From positions 124,001-188,000 of the forward strand of contig NZ_JACHGT010000006.1 in assembly GCF_014202425.1 (NCBI RefSeq): a stretch of 64,000 nucleotides of DNA, in the 5' to 3' direction. Origin of the DNA: Phytomonospora endophytica (GTDB taxonomy: Bacteria > Actinomycetota > Actinomycetes > Mycobacteriales > Micromonosporaceae). The stretch's first letter is position 1, and the number at the start of each line of letters is the position of its first letter. The notes under the pieces were generated by a model that made no database searches, was not told the origin of the DNA, and saw nothing but the letters and a program-made list of their open reading frames with translations. Position numbers and translations under genes: made by a program. This document shows, one piece after another, positions 51,907-60,592 of this stretch.

Positions 51907-53704
51907 ACGAGATCACCCCGTAGGCGTACCCGTTGTTGATGTCGGTGCTGGTGTCCTTCGCGTAGTACACGACCATCTTCGTGAACTCCGAGTCCTGCGC
52001 CACGACCTTCGACGAGGAGTCGGGGTGGAACAGCGGGTCGGACAGTCCGTACACGTCCTTGGTCTCCAGTCCCGTCGAGTTGACGTCGTCGCGGCAGTTG
52101 ACGACGGCGCTGTAGTGCCCGTCGTCGTACTGCACGACCTCGCCGTCCTTGACCTCGACGTGGATCTGCTCCGAGGAGTGGAAGCCGTCGTCGCACCAGT
52201 TCGCGTCGGCGCGGGTGACCTCGAAGTGGTTGGGCAGGGCGGCGTCGACGTCGAGCGACAGCGTCGGCAGCTCACTGCACGTCCACTGCCACGTCGCCTC
52301 GAAGTAGAGAGGCTCGGCGCGCTTCGACGACGGCTCGTACAGCCACACCTGCACGAACTCCCACGCGTCGAGGTCCTCGGCGGAGTCGCCGGCGTTCTCG
52401 ATCACCGCGGCCGCGTCGAGGTCGTTGTCACCGTCGACGTCGGCGTACACGGGCTCCCCGCTGAGGCTGTACAGCCCCGACTCGCCGTTCGAGAGCGTCC
52501 CGGGCTCCTGGAGCAGTGACACGTCGGCGTTGTCGAGGTCGACCTGCTTGATGCCCTCGTCGACGGCGATGACCGGATCCGGGGTGGGATCGTCCTTCTT
52601 CCCGGCGTTGACCGCGACGATGACGACGGTCACGACGACGGCCAGCGCCAGCGCGCTCACGCCGAGGACGATTCCCACGCTGGACTTCTTCTGCGGCACC
52701 GGTTGCGGCGCCCACGGCTGCTGGGGCGCGAACTGCGGGGCGTACTGCGGCGCCGGTGGCCCGGTCACCGGGAAGGCCGCGGGACCGCCCGAAGTCGGGT
52801 ACATCGGCGCGCCCGAGGTCGGATAGGGCGCGGGGGCTCCCGACGTCGGGAACGGTGCCGGGGCACCGGAGACCGGCCTGGGCGTTCCGCCCGCCCGGTT
52901 GATCTCGACGACACCGGTGGTGACCGGCCGGATCGCGATGCCGACGGCCTCGGCGGGCAGCGCGGGCGCGGCCGTCGGGACGTGCGGAAGCTCGATCGTC
53001 GCCAGTTCGGCGTGCAGCTGCGCGGCGCTCGGGCGGCCGTTCGGGTCGGGGTTCAGCGCAGCGCGCAGCAGCCCGGTGACCTGCTGTGGCACGCCCGGCA
53101 GGTCGAGGATCGACTGGTTGCGCAGGGCCGGGTTGTGCGGATCGACGGCGAAGGGCAGCTGTCCCCCGAGTGCGAGATAGCTGGTGGCGGCCAGGGCGTA
53201 CACGTCGGATGCGGGACCGGGCACGGGATCGAGCGGATTGAACCGCGAGACCGCCGACGGCGGCGCCATTCCGGGCGCCTGCCCGTCGAGGCCCGCCAGC
53301 TGCGGATGCCCGAAACCGTTGAAGAGCACAGTGGACGGTGAAACCGCGCCGTGCCGCAATCCGTTCTGGTGCAGGGTGTCGAGCGCGAGTGCCAGCAGAG
53401 AGGCGTTGGTGACGCCTTCCCCGACGGCGAGGGGACCGGTGTGGCACAGGCGTTCGGAGAGCGTGCTGCCACCGGCGTCGACCACCATGGACGGTCGCCC
53501 GTCGGATCCGGAGCCCGCCTGGAAGATCGTGGCGATGTTGGGGTGCGCCGACAGCTGCCGGACCAGGCCGGCCCAGGCGTCGAAGCCCGCCGGGTCGGTG
53601 AACCGGTGGCCGACGATCTGCATCGCGGGCGAGCCGTCCGGTCCGCTGACCGGGTAGCTGGCGGCGGCGTCGTCGGAATGGAGGGGGGACGCAGGCGTGG
53701 TCAT
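51854..53704 (-). CDS. Membrane pseudokinase receptor-like protein D (616 aa)
   Basis: Kinase-like domain with HGAVSPST in place of HRD and AGLDGQAPG in place of DFG, followed by NPDPNGRPSAAQLHAEL, as in kinase C-lobes. The Ala-rich segment of A and B is replaced by a Pro/Ser/Tyr-rich linker with SGAPAPYPTSGAPMYPTSG repeats. One membrane helix (GIVLGVSALALAVVVTVVIV) and the ectodomain follow, with acidic loop DVDGDNDLD and the end GTLGCGWVPWDVVV. ATG at 53704 is chosen over GTG 53740. It starts 28 bases after the stop of protein E. Confidence 0.8.
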   Translation of the reverse strand: MTTPASPLHSDDAAASYPVSGPDGSPAMQIVGHRFTDPAGFDAWAGLVRQLSAHPNIATIFQAGSGSDGRPSMVVDAGGSTLSERLCHTGPLAVGEGVTNASLLALALDTLHQNGLRHGAVSPSTVLFNGFGHPQLAGLDGQAPGMAPPSAVSRFNPLDPVPGPASDVYALAATSYLALGGQLPFAVDPHNPALRNQSILDLPGVPQQVTGLLRAALNPDPNGRPSAAQLHAELATIELPHVPTAAPALPAEAVGIAIRPVTTGVVEINRAGGTPRPVSGAPAPFPTSGAPAPYPTSGAPMYPTSGGPAAFPVTGPPAPQYAPQFAPQQPWAPQPVPQKKSSVGIVLGVSALALAVVVTVVIVAVNAGKKDDPTPDPVIAVDEGIKQVDLDNADVSLLQEPGTLSNGESGLYSLSGEPVYADVDGDNDLDAAAVIENAGDSAEDLDAWEFVQVWLYEPSSKRAEPLYFEATWQWTCSELPTLSLDVDAALPNHFEVTRADANWCDDGFHSSEQIHVEVKDGEVVQYDDGHYSAVVNCRDDVNSTGLETKDVYGLSDPLFHPDSSSKVVAQDSEFTKMVVYYAKDTSTDINNGYAYGVISFTDGTLGCGWVPWDVVV

Positions 53705-53732
53705 GACGGTGCCCTCGTTCTCTTTAGTGTTC

Positions 53733-55520
53733 TCACGCAATGGTTCCAGGCGGAATCCACCCGCAGGCGACGCTGCCGTCGGTCCGGGTCAGGCGGGCCA
53801 GGTGCCAGGGGCTGGTCCCGCCGCCGAGATCCCAGTAGGCGGACTCGATCGCGGTGAACTCCTCCGGCGCACCGACCACGGGCGATCCTTCGACGGGGAT
53901 CAGCAGCGGTGTGACGCGGCCGGTCAGGTCGGTGTGCACCTGGTTCGGCGCGGTGCTGTCGTAGCAGTTCCCGGCGGCGCCGAAGCCGGGCGCGAGCTGC
54001 ACGGGAAGGTGGTCGCGCAGGCCGAGGGTGATCGAGCCGGGACCGTCGTCACCGGCGGGATCGGCGTCACCGCAGCGGAAGGTGAAGTCCATGACGACCT
54101 CGACACCGCCGTCGGCGCCCGGTTCCAGACTCTCCACGGCGCCGCCGCAGTCCTGCTCGTGGACGGCCACATAGGGCGACTGGACGGCCTTCGCACCGTC
54201 CCATTCCCAGAAGTACAGGTACTTCGGGCCGCCGCCGGCCTGCACGGTGACCCACTGCGCGAGATCGAGGTCGTTGTCGCCGTCGAGGTCGGCGTAGACG
54301 GGATCGCCTTCCAGGACGTAGGTGTCGGAAGGCTGACTCGGATCACCGAGCGCCCCCGGGGCGCGGCCGCCGCTGAACTCCGTCGGCTCCTCGTCGACGT
54401 CGGGACTGAAGACGCGGCCCGGGGAAAAGGCGGCACCGGAGACGTCGAAGCCGCGGATCGCCTCGTCCATCGGACCGGGCCCGCTCGCCGTGCCGCCCGT
54501 CCCTTGTGGATCCTCGTCGAGCACGTTGACGCCGACCACGACGGCGGCGGCGACCAGGGCGGCGCCCGCGACGCCCGCGCCGACCTTCAAGACCGTCGAC
54601 GCCCCGAACGCCGATGCCGCCTTGCCCGCCGCGCCGCCCGCACCGGTGAGCAGGTCACCCGCGGCCCGCCCGGCCAGGATCCCCGCCGTGGCGGCGATCC
54701 CGGTGGCCGCGGCCCCGGCGACGGCGAGGTTGATGGACGCGACGGCGTCGTTGACCGGCCGCACCGGCGACCCGATGTCCGCGGCGGCCATGGGAATCCC
54801 GCCGACCCCGGTGGGGACGGCGGTGAACGCCCCGAAGCCTTCGGCGAGAGCGTCGGCGGCCGGGCGTCGCGCCGGGTCGGGATGCAGAGCCCCACGCAGG
54901 AGCGCGGTGAGCTCGACCGGGACGCCGGTGAGATCGCCCGAGATCTGGCGGCGCGCGGCCGGGTCGGCCGGTTCGGCGGCGAACGGCAGCCGACCGCCGA
55001 GAGCGGTGTAGGCCGTGGCCGCCAAGGCGTACACGTCGGAGGACCGGTGCGGCGTCTCCAGCGGCGCGAAGGGATGCGGTCGGATCGGCAGGAGCAGACC
55101 GGGGGCCCCGGCGTCCAGTCCGGCCAGGCGCGGACCGACCGTGATCACCGTGGACGGCGTGATGCCACCGTGCCGCAAACCCTTGGCGTGCAAGGCGGCC
55201 AGACCGCGCGCCAGCACCGCGAACATCCCGGCCGCCTCGGCGACCGGTACCGGACCGGTCGCGACCAGCCGTTCGGCGAGCGTCGCACCGCTCGCGTCGG
55301 CGGCGAACACCGCGTGCCCGCGCTCATCGAGACGTGCGCCGAGAACGCCGCCGAGGCCTGGAACACCGGCCAGGGATGCGATCGCGGCCGACCACGCGGC
55401 GAACTCGCCCGCCGGGGCGGGGCGCGTGCCGGTGACCACGGTGACCGGGCGGCCGTCGGGATCGCCCGTGAAGTGCACGGCGGCGGCCTCGTCGGCGTAC
55501 GCGAAATCGGGCGAGGTCAT
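53733..55520 (-). CDS. Membrane pseudokinase receptor-like protein E (595 aa)
   Basis: Kinase-like domain with HGGITPST for HRD and AGLDAGAPG for DFG; the C-lobe has SSDVYALAATAYTALGGRLP and HPDPARRPAADAL. The Ala-rich segment ([20 protein letters not shown]) and a second hydrophobic helix (VLKVGAGVAGAALVAAAVVV) follow. The ectodomain has the acidic loop DLDGDNDLD and the end SVACGWIPPGTIA. GAGGAGAG precedes the ATG at 55520. Like its neighbours, no glycine-rich loop or catalytic Lys/Asp is identifiable. Confidence 0.8.
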   Translation of the reverse strand: MTSPDFAYADEAAAVHFTGDPDGRPVTVVTGTRPAPAGEFAAWSAAIASLAGVPGLGGVLGARLDERGHAVFAADASGATLAERLVATGPVPVAEAAGMFAVLARGLAALHAKGLRHGGITPSTVITVGPRLAGLDAGAPGLLLPIRPHPFAPLETPHRSSDVYALAATAYTALGGRLPFAAEPADPAARRQISGDLTGVPVELTALLRGALHPDPARRPAADALAEGFGAFTAVPTGVGGIPMAAADIGSPVRPVNDAVASINLAVAGAAATGIAATAGILAGRAAGDLLTGAGGAAGKAASAFGASTVLKVGAGVAGAALVAAAVVVGVNVLDEDPQGTGGTASGPGPMDEAIRGFDVSGAAFSPGRVFSPDVDEEPTEFSGGRAPGALGDPSQPSDTYVLEGDPVYADLDGDNDLDLAQWVTVQAGGGPKYLYFWEWDGAKAVQSPYVAVHEQDCGGAVESLEPGADGGVEVVMDFTFRCGDADPAGDDGPGSITLGLRDHLPVQLAPGFGAAGNCYDSTAPNQVHTDLTGRVTPLLIPVEGSPVVGAPEEFTAIESAYWDLGGGTSPWHLARLTRTDGSVACGWIPPGTIA

Positions 55521-55571
55521 CGGCGGGGCTCTCCTCGGGCGGGGTCGGGGCGGGGTGGCGCTCGGCGGGTC

Positions 55572-57335
55572 TCACAGATCGGCGGCGGCCACCCATCCGC
55601 AGGTGGTGGTCCCGTCTGCGAGTGTGACGCGCGCGAGGTGCCACTGGATCTGCCCGGCGGTCTCCGGAAGGAAGACCGTTACGGAATCGATGTCCTCGGC
55701 CAGTTCCGGCGCCCCCGCGTCGGCGGCGACGCGGACCGGCAAATCCCCGTCCTGCGCACGGGTCTCGGCGCCCGGCGCGAGTTCGCAGCGCGAAGTCGCG
55801 CCCTCGTGGGGCGCGGTCTCCATGAGGAAACCGCCGCGCATCGCGACCGTGATGGTCTCCGCGCGGGTGTCGCCCTTGCCGAGCGCGGAACAGTCGGCGA
55901 AGGGGTTGGCGGAGACCAGGTCCAGCTCGATGCCGGGCCCCGCCGAGCGCATGTCCGTGACGTCGCAGACGCCGTTGACGACCTGCTGAGCCTGCTTGGG
56001 GCGGCCGTCCCAGGTGAACAGCAGGACGTAGGAACGTTTGCTGCCGCGGACCTCCAGTACGAGGTGGATCGCGGCGGTGTCCTGGTCGCCGTTGTGGTTG
56101 CCGTCGGCGAAGACCGGCCCGTCGGTGAGGGTCCAGCTTTCGGCCCGGCCGTCGTCGTTGGTCGAGGTGGCCGAGCCGCCGGTGAGGGTGACCTTGCGGT
56201 CGTTGTCGGCGGGAACGGTGAACTCGATGGCGTTGAAGTCGACACGCTCGATCGCCGAGGAGCCCTCGGTGGCCTCGGCGAACTGGTCGCGCCACAGCCA
56301 CACACCGCCGATACCGGCGGCGATAACGGCGAGAACGACGACGGCGACGCCGATCCGGCGGCCGGTGCGGCGCCCGGATGCCTTGGCGGGCTTGGACGTG
56401 ACGGGCTTGGCCCGTACGGGCTTCGGTGCGGGAGGCGCCACCGGCAAGGGCCGGGTCGGTGCGAGGCCCGGCGGCATCGGCGGGCTCTTCTCCCGGCCGA
56501 TCCTGGGCTGCTCACCGGTCACCGCCTCGATGATCGTGGTCATCCCGCTGCTGACCGCGCGGACATCGGAGCCGACCACGGCGACCGGCAGTGCACCGGT
56601 CGTCACCGTCTCCGGCACCTCCACAGTGGACAGGGCATCGCGCAGGAGCGCGGCGCTGGGCCGCGACACCGGGTCGGGGTTCAAGGCGGTCCGGAGCATC
56701 CCGGTGAGTTCGGGCGGAACCCCGGGCAGTTCGGTGATCCCGCGCAGGCGCAGCGCCGGATCGGTCGGGTCGCCGACGTAGGGGAGTGTGCCGCCGAGCG
56801 CGACGTAGGCCGTCGCGGCCAGCGCGTAGACGTCGGCGGGCGGCCCCGGATCGGCCTCCGGCGCGGTGTACAGGCCCGGCCGCGCGGTCTTGACCAGCGC
56901 CGGGGCGCACATGTCGAAACCGGTCAGCTGTGGTGTCCCGTCGGCGGCGTAGACCACTGTGGACGGACAGACCGTGCCGTGCCGCAACCCGGCCGCGTGC
57001 GCGGTGTCGAGCGCGTCGGCGATGGCGGTCGTCGTCCGCACGACCTCGTTGACGCCCGGCGGCGTGTGGACGAGCCGCTCGGCCAGCGTCGTCGATCCCG
57101 TGTCGCACAGGACGTACGGGCGCGCGTCGTCGGTGAGCCCGGCCGCGGCGACGGCGGCCAGGTGCGGATGCCGGACACCCCGCAGCCGCTCGGCCCACGC
57201 CGAGAACTCGGCGGCCGGCTCGGCCGGGCGGTGCCCGACGGTGTAGATGAGCCGACGTCCGCGCGGCCCGGCGGCCTCGTACACCGCGGCGGTGTCATCA
57301 CTGCTCAGCCACCGGATGATCTGGAAGCCCTCCAT
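55572..57335 (-). CDS. Membrane pseudokinase receptor-like protein F (587 aa)
   Basis: N-terminus MEGFQIIRWLSSDDTAAVYEA resembles a degenerate glycine-rich loop followed by a beta-strand. HRD is replaced by HGTVCPST and DFG by GFDMCAP. A Pro/Lys-rich linker replaces the Ala-rich segment; one membrane helix (RIGVAVVVLAVIAAGIGGVW) follows. The ectodomain loop is the most diverged (DGNHNGDQD) and the end is TTTCGWVAAADL. A TACCGT box ends 6 bases before the ATG, so transcription may start here independently. Confidence 0.8.
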   Translation of the reverse strand: MEGFQIIRWLSSDDTAAVYEAAGPRGRRLIYTVGHRPAEPAAEFSAWAERLRGVRHPHLAAVAAAGLTDDARPYVLCDTGSTTLAERLVHTPPGVNEVVRTTTAIADALDTAHAAGLRHGTVCPSTVVYAADGTPQLTGFDMCAPALVKTARPGLYTAPEADPGPPADVYALAATAYVALGGTLPYVGDPTDPALRLRGITELPGVPPELTGMLRTALNPDPVSRPSAALLRDALSTVEVPETVTTGALPVAVVGSDVRAVSSGMTTIIEAVTGEQPRIGREKSPPMPPGLAPTRPLPVAPPAPKPVRAKPVTSKPAKASGRRTGRRIGVAVVVLAVIAAGIGGVWLWRDQFAEATEGSSAIERVDFNAIEFTVPADNDRKVTLTGGSATSTNDDGRAESWTLTDGPVFADGNHNGDQDTAAIHLVLEVRGSKRSYVLLFTWDGRPKQAQQVVNGVCDVTDMRSAGPGIELDLVSANPFADCSALGKGDTRAETITVAMRGGFLMETAPHEGATSRCELAPGAETRAQDGDLPVRVAADAGAPELAEDIDSVTVFLPETAGQIQWHLARVTLADGTTTCGWVAAADL

Positions 57336-57350
57336 GGCGACACGGTATCC

Positions 57351-59111
57351 CTAGTGTTCCAGCTTTATCCATCCACAAGCGACCGACTCGTCCGGATAGG
57401 TCAGGCGCGCGTTCGTCCAGCCGTCGGAGTTGAGCCACTCGCCGTAGTCGTAGGCGATCGACGGGAACTCGCCCTCGACGGCGGGCGCGTCGTCCTTGGG
57501 CGCCAGGCGCGGGGTCACCGGTTCGAGCACGTCGACCAGCTGGGTCCCCTCGAAGGCGTTGCAGCGGTCGGGCGAGCCGAAGGCGGGCGCGATCTGTGCC
57601 AGGTACCCGTCGCGCATCCCGACGGTGAAGGTCTCCTCGACCGCGGACTCCTTCGCCGGCTCGTAGAAGCAGCCGGTCCGGTGCGGGTTGAGGCCCTTGC
57701 CGGTGACCTGCACCAGGCCGTCGACGACCTTGAGACCGTCCACGGCGCACATTCCCTCACCGGCATTAGGCGCCTGGACGGCCTTGCCGTCCTCCCAGAG
57801 CCATGCCATGACGTAGACACCGGCGTACTCGTAGGCCAGATGCTCCATGACGAGCACGGCGTCGAGGTCGGCGTCGCCGTCGAGGTCGGCGTAGGCCGGA
57901 TCCCCTTTGAGGGTCCAGGTGTAGTCGTCGTAGACGTTCTCGTGCTTCACCTCGGCGGTGCCGGCGGCGAGCTGGATGGTGTCGCCGCTCCTGTTGGGTT
58001 CCACGAAGGAGATCGAGGCGAAGTCGACGCCCCTCATGGGCGGCTGGCTGAGCGAGACCTCGGGCGGGGCGGCGATGCCCTCGTCGTTGGCTACCTGGAT
58101 CCCGACGACGGCGGCTCCGGCGACGACCGCCGCGGCCGTCACGCCGATGCCGATCTTCCAGACCAGCGCCAGACCGCCGCCCTTCGCGGTCGTCGCGGCG
58201 GCGGTGCTCTGCACCGCGGCCGCTCCGGCCGTGCCCTGCCCGGTGGCCTGCGCCAGCAGGACGGGCGCGGCCTTCCCGGCCAGGATCCCGGCGGTGGCGG
58301 CGATCCCGGTGGCCGCCGCGCCCGCGACGGCGAGGTTGATGGACACGACGGTGTCGTTGACCGGCCGGACGGGCGAACCGACCCGCGAGGGGTCCATCGA
58401 GGCGATCACACCGGCGGGCGTGTTGCTCCGTGACAGTGAATCGCGCAGGAGGCCCGCGCCGGGGCGGACACCGGGATCGGGATGCAGTGCCGCACGCAGC
58501 ATCCCGGTGATCTCCACCGGGACACCGGGCAGGTCCTCGATCGGCGCGGCCGCGTAGGGGATCGTCCCGCCGAGCGCGACATAGGCCGTGGCGGCGAGAG
58601 CGTACACATCGGACGGTGGCCCGGACTGCCCCTCGGGCGCGGTGAACGCGCCCGGCACGACCGGCGCGGCCATCTCCGGCGCGCGCGTGTCGAAACCGGC
58701 GAGGCGCACGGCGCCGTCCCCGTCGAGCAGGATCGTCGACGGGCACACCGCACCGTGCCGGAAACCCCTGGCGTGCACGGCTTCCAGCGCGTCGGCGACT
58801 TTCGCCACGACGTGCACCACGACGTCGGCCGACGGCGGTGAGGACGCCGTGAGCAGCTCCGACAGCGTGCGCTCGGCCGTTCCGGAGACGAGGAAGGGCC
58901 TCCCGTCGGCGCCGACACCGCCGAGGGTGACGTCGACGATGTTGGGGTGCGCGCTCAACTCGGCGACCGCGCGCGCCCAGGCCCGGTAACCCTCCGGGTC
59001 GGCGGCGGCGTTCTTGCCGACGGTGTAGATGAGCCGCCGCCCGGCGGCGTCCGCCGCCTCGTAGGTCGCCGCCGCGGAGTCCTCGCCGAGGGGGCGCACG
59101 ATCCTGTCCAT
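57351..59111 (-). CDS. Membrane pseudokinase receptor-like protein G (586 aa)
   Basis: The most conserved-looking member. N-lobe MDRIVRPLGEDSAAATYEAA, HGAVCPST for HRD, AGFDTRAPE for DFG, C-lobe SDVYALAATAYVALGGTIPY. The Ala-rich segment ([20 protein letters not shown]) and a hydrophobic helix (VWKIGIGVTAAAVVAGAAVV) precede the ectodomain, which has the loop DLDGDADLD and the end SVACGWIKLEH. A TACGGT box ends 6 bases before the ATG at 59111. Upstream is the TPR-like gene, 54 bases away. Confidence 0.8.
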   Translation of the reverse strand: MDRIVRPLGEDSAAATYEAADAAGRRLIYTVGKNAAADPEGYRAWARAVAELSAHPNIVDVTLGGVGADGRPFLVSGTAERTLSELLTASSPPSADVVVHVVAKVADALEAVHARGFRHGAVCPSTILLDGDGAVRLAGFDTRAPEMAAPVVPGAFTAPEGQSGPPSDVYALAATAYVALGGTIPYAAAPIEDLPGVPVEITGMLRAALHPDPGVRPGAGLLRDSLSRSNTPAGVIASMDPSRVGSPVRPVNDTVVSINLAVAGAAATGIAATAGILAGKAAPVLLAQATGQGTAGAAAVQSTAAATTAKGGGLALVWKIGIGVTAAAVVAGAAVVGIQVANDEGIAAPPEVSLSQPPMRGVDFASISFVEPNRSGDTIQLAAGTAEVKHENVYDDYTWTLKGDPAYADLDGDADLDAVLVMEHLAYEYAGVYVMAWLWEDGKAVQAPNAGEGMCAVDGLKVVDGLVQVTGKGLNPHRTGCFYEPAKESAVEETFTVGMRDGYLAQIAPAFGSPDRCNAFEGTQLVDVLEPVTPRLAPKDDAPAVEGEFPSIAYDYGEWLNSDGWTNARLTYPDESVACGWIKLEH

Positions 59112-59165
59112 GGGCTAACCGTATGGGGGTGAGGCAAGGGTTCACCGCGCGGCCGGTCGCGATTC

Positions 59166-60002
59166 CTACCGCCGCGACGTCCGCAGCCTCCGCACTCGCT
59201 CCAGGCCCGCCGCCAGCCGCGCCGAACGCACGGGCGCGTCTCCGGCGGCCGCGAGGTCGGCGTCGCAGCCCGCCAGATCGCCCGAGGCCAGCCGGGCGTG
59301 GGCCCGGCGGACCAGTCCGTTCGCCCGGCCCCGGGCGCGGCCCGGCGCGTAGGCCTCATCGGCGCGGGTCAGCCACGCCTCGGCGTCGCGGTAGCGCCCG
59401 GCGGTCAGCCATCCGCGGCCGATGGCGCCGGGCAGCTGACCGGGGTCGCCCAGGACGGCGGCGGCCCAGTCGGGCACGTCGGTGTGGTCGGCGGTCTCGT
59501 GGAGGCCTTCGGCGGCCTTGAGGTGCGCGACGGCCGCCCGTGTGTCACCGGCGCGTTCGGCGCAGCGGGCCGCGGCGGCGTGCAGGCCACCGCGTTGCAG
59601 GGGCGCGACCGGGCCGGTGAGCGCGCCCGTCAGCTCGCGCAGGGCGGCGGCGTGGTCTCCGGCGTCGTCGTGGGCGAGGGCCCGGTCGAGGCGGATGTGG
59701 GTGCGCAGCCACGGGTCCTCGGCGACGGTCTCGGCCCTGGCCAGCAGGTCGTGGGCAGCGGCCGCGCCCGTGTCGCGCAGTGCCCAGGCGGTCCGGTCGA
59801 GGATGACGGCGGCGTCGTCGCCGCGCGCGGACCTCGTCAGCACCCAGGTCGCCGCCGAGCGGGCCTCGGCGGCCACGGCGGCGCCCCCGTGGGCGAGGTC
59901 GCGGCGGGTGAGCTCGTCGGCGAGGGCGCGCAGGTCGACGCCCGGCGACAGGCCGGCCAGGGGCGCGAGGGTGAGACCGAGGAGCAACCGGCGGCGTCGC
60001 AT
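59166..60002 (-). CDS. TPR-like exported protein, first gene of the pseudokinase block
   Basis: A 278-residue helical protein. It begins MRRRRLLLGLTLAPLAGLSPG, a twin-arginine-like or lipoprotein-free export signal. The rest consists of helical hairpins of TPR type (WLRTHIRLDRALAHDDAGDH, AAARCAERAGDTRAAVAHLK, GWLTAGRYRDAEAWLTRADE). Such modules bind proteins. A TAGTTT box ends 6 bases before the ATG, giving a leaderless promoter, and no terminator lies before protein G, so it may head that transcript. Partner relation is inferred from position only. Confidence 0.72.
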   Translation of the reverse strand: MRRRRLLLGLTLAPLAGLSPGVDLRALADELTRRDLAHGGAAVAAEARSAATWVLTRSARGDDAAVILDRTAWALRDTGAAAAHDLLARAETVAEDPWLRTHIRLDRALAHDDAGDHAAALRELTGALTGPVAPLQRGGLHAAAARCAERAGDTRAAVAHLKAAEGLHETADHTDVPDWAAAVLGDPGQLPGAIGRGWLTAGRYRDAEAWLTRADEAYAPGRARGRANGLVRRAHARLASGDLAGCDADLAAAGDAPVRSARLAAGLERVRRLRTSRR

Positions 60003-60069
60003 CGCCCGAAACTAGCCCGAAAGTGAACCAACACTCCGTTTCGGCTGCGGCGTGTCCTCCGGCAATCAT

Positions 60070-60129
60070 GCAACCATAGGTTGCACATTGCTGGATCCGG
60101 TGTTAGCGTGAAGCGCAACCAAAGATTGC
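60070..60129. promoter_or_regulatory. Two matching operators before the SRPBCC-ArsR operon
   Basis: GCAACC-ATA-GGTTGC (60070-60084) is a perfect palindrome; GCAACC-AAA-GATTGC (60115-60129) is a one-mismatch copy 45 bases further. Both are followed by ACAT. The ArsR protein encoded in the operon is the likely binder. Confidence 0.75.
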
Positions 60130-60142
60130 ACATGGAGGAACC

Positions 60143-60592
60143 ATGAAGAGCATGGAGCTCGGCACCATCGAACGCGAGATCCACGTCGACGCCTCTCCCG
60201 AGGTCGTCTTCGACGTCGTCAGCCGCCCCGAGCACATCTCCGAGTGGTGGTCCGACGAGGCCACCCTCGACGACGGCATCGGCGAACTCGTCTGGGGCGA
60301 GCGCGTCGACGTCCAGCAGTTCAGCGTCGTCACGGCCGAGCCGCCGCGCCTGTTCGCCTTCCGCTGGGCCTACCCCGACGGGAAGTTCGACGCCGAGGCC
60401 GCCGCGCTCCTCGTCACCTTCGAGCTCACGCCCTCGGGCACCGGCACGAAGCTGCGCATGACCGAGTCGGGCTTCCGCGAGATGGGCTGGGAGGCCGCGA
60501 AGCTCGAAGAGATGTACAACGACCACGTCACCGGCTGGGACCACTTCGTTCCCCGCCTCGGCGAGTACGCCGGGCGCCTGGCGTCGTCGTGA
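60143..60592 (+). CDS. SRPBCC (AHSA1-like) protein 1
   Basis: A 149-residue SRPBCC-fold protein of the activator-of-Hsp90-like group: IEREIHVDASPEVVFDVVSRPEHISEWW (in part) at the start, FELTPSGTGTKLRMTESGF in the middle and a long C-terminal helix (HVTGWDHFVPRLGEYAGRLA). A hydrophobic cavity probably binds a small ligand. ATG at 60143 has GGAGG upstream. Four-base overlap with the ArsR gene (GTGA). Confidence 0.88.
   Translation: MKSMELGTIEREIHVDASPEVVFDVVSRPEHISEWWSDEATLDDGIGELVWGERVDVQQFSVVTAEPPRLFAFRWAYPDGKFDAEAAALLVTFELTPSGTGTKLRMTESGFREMGWEAAKLEEMYNDHVTGWDHFVPRLGEYAGRLASS

Noticed and set aside
107-56964. Recurring CCAC(A/T)(G/C)TGGAC sequences (for example 107-119, 8525-8535, 42458-42470, 56621-56631)
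   Set aside because: Striking in GC-rich DNA, but several copies (47774, 56954) are the same conserved PST-V codons in paralogues, and I cannot test over-representation by eye.
53697-58433. A 1578-codon open frame on the plus strand
   Set aside because: It is antisense to three clear pseudokinase genes, has no start context, and its translation is typical high-GC shadow sequence (Val/Gly/Arg-rich, no domain).
46437-59111. Calling the receptor-like genes active Ser/Thr kinases
   Set aside because: HRD and DFG aspartates are missing in all six and no glycine-rich loop with paired Lys is convincing.
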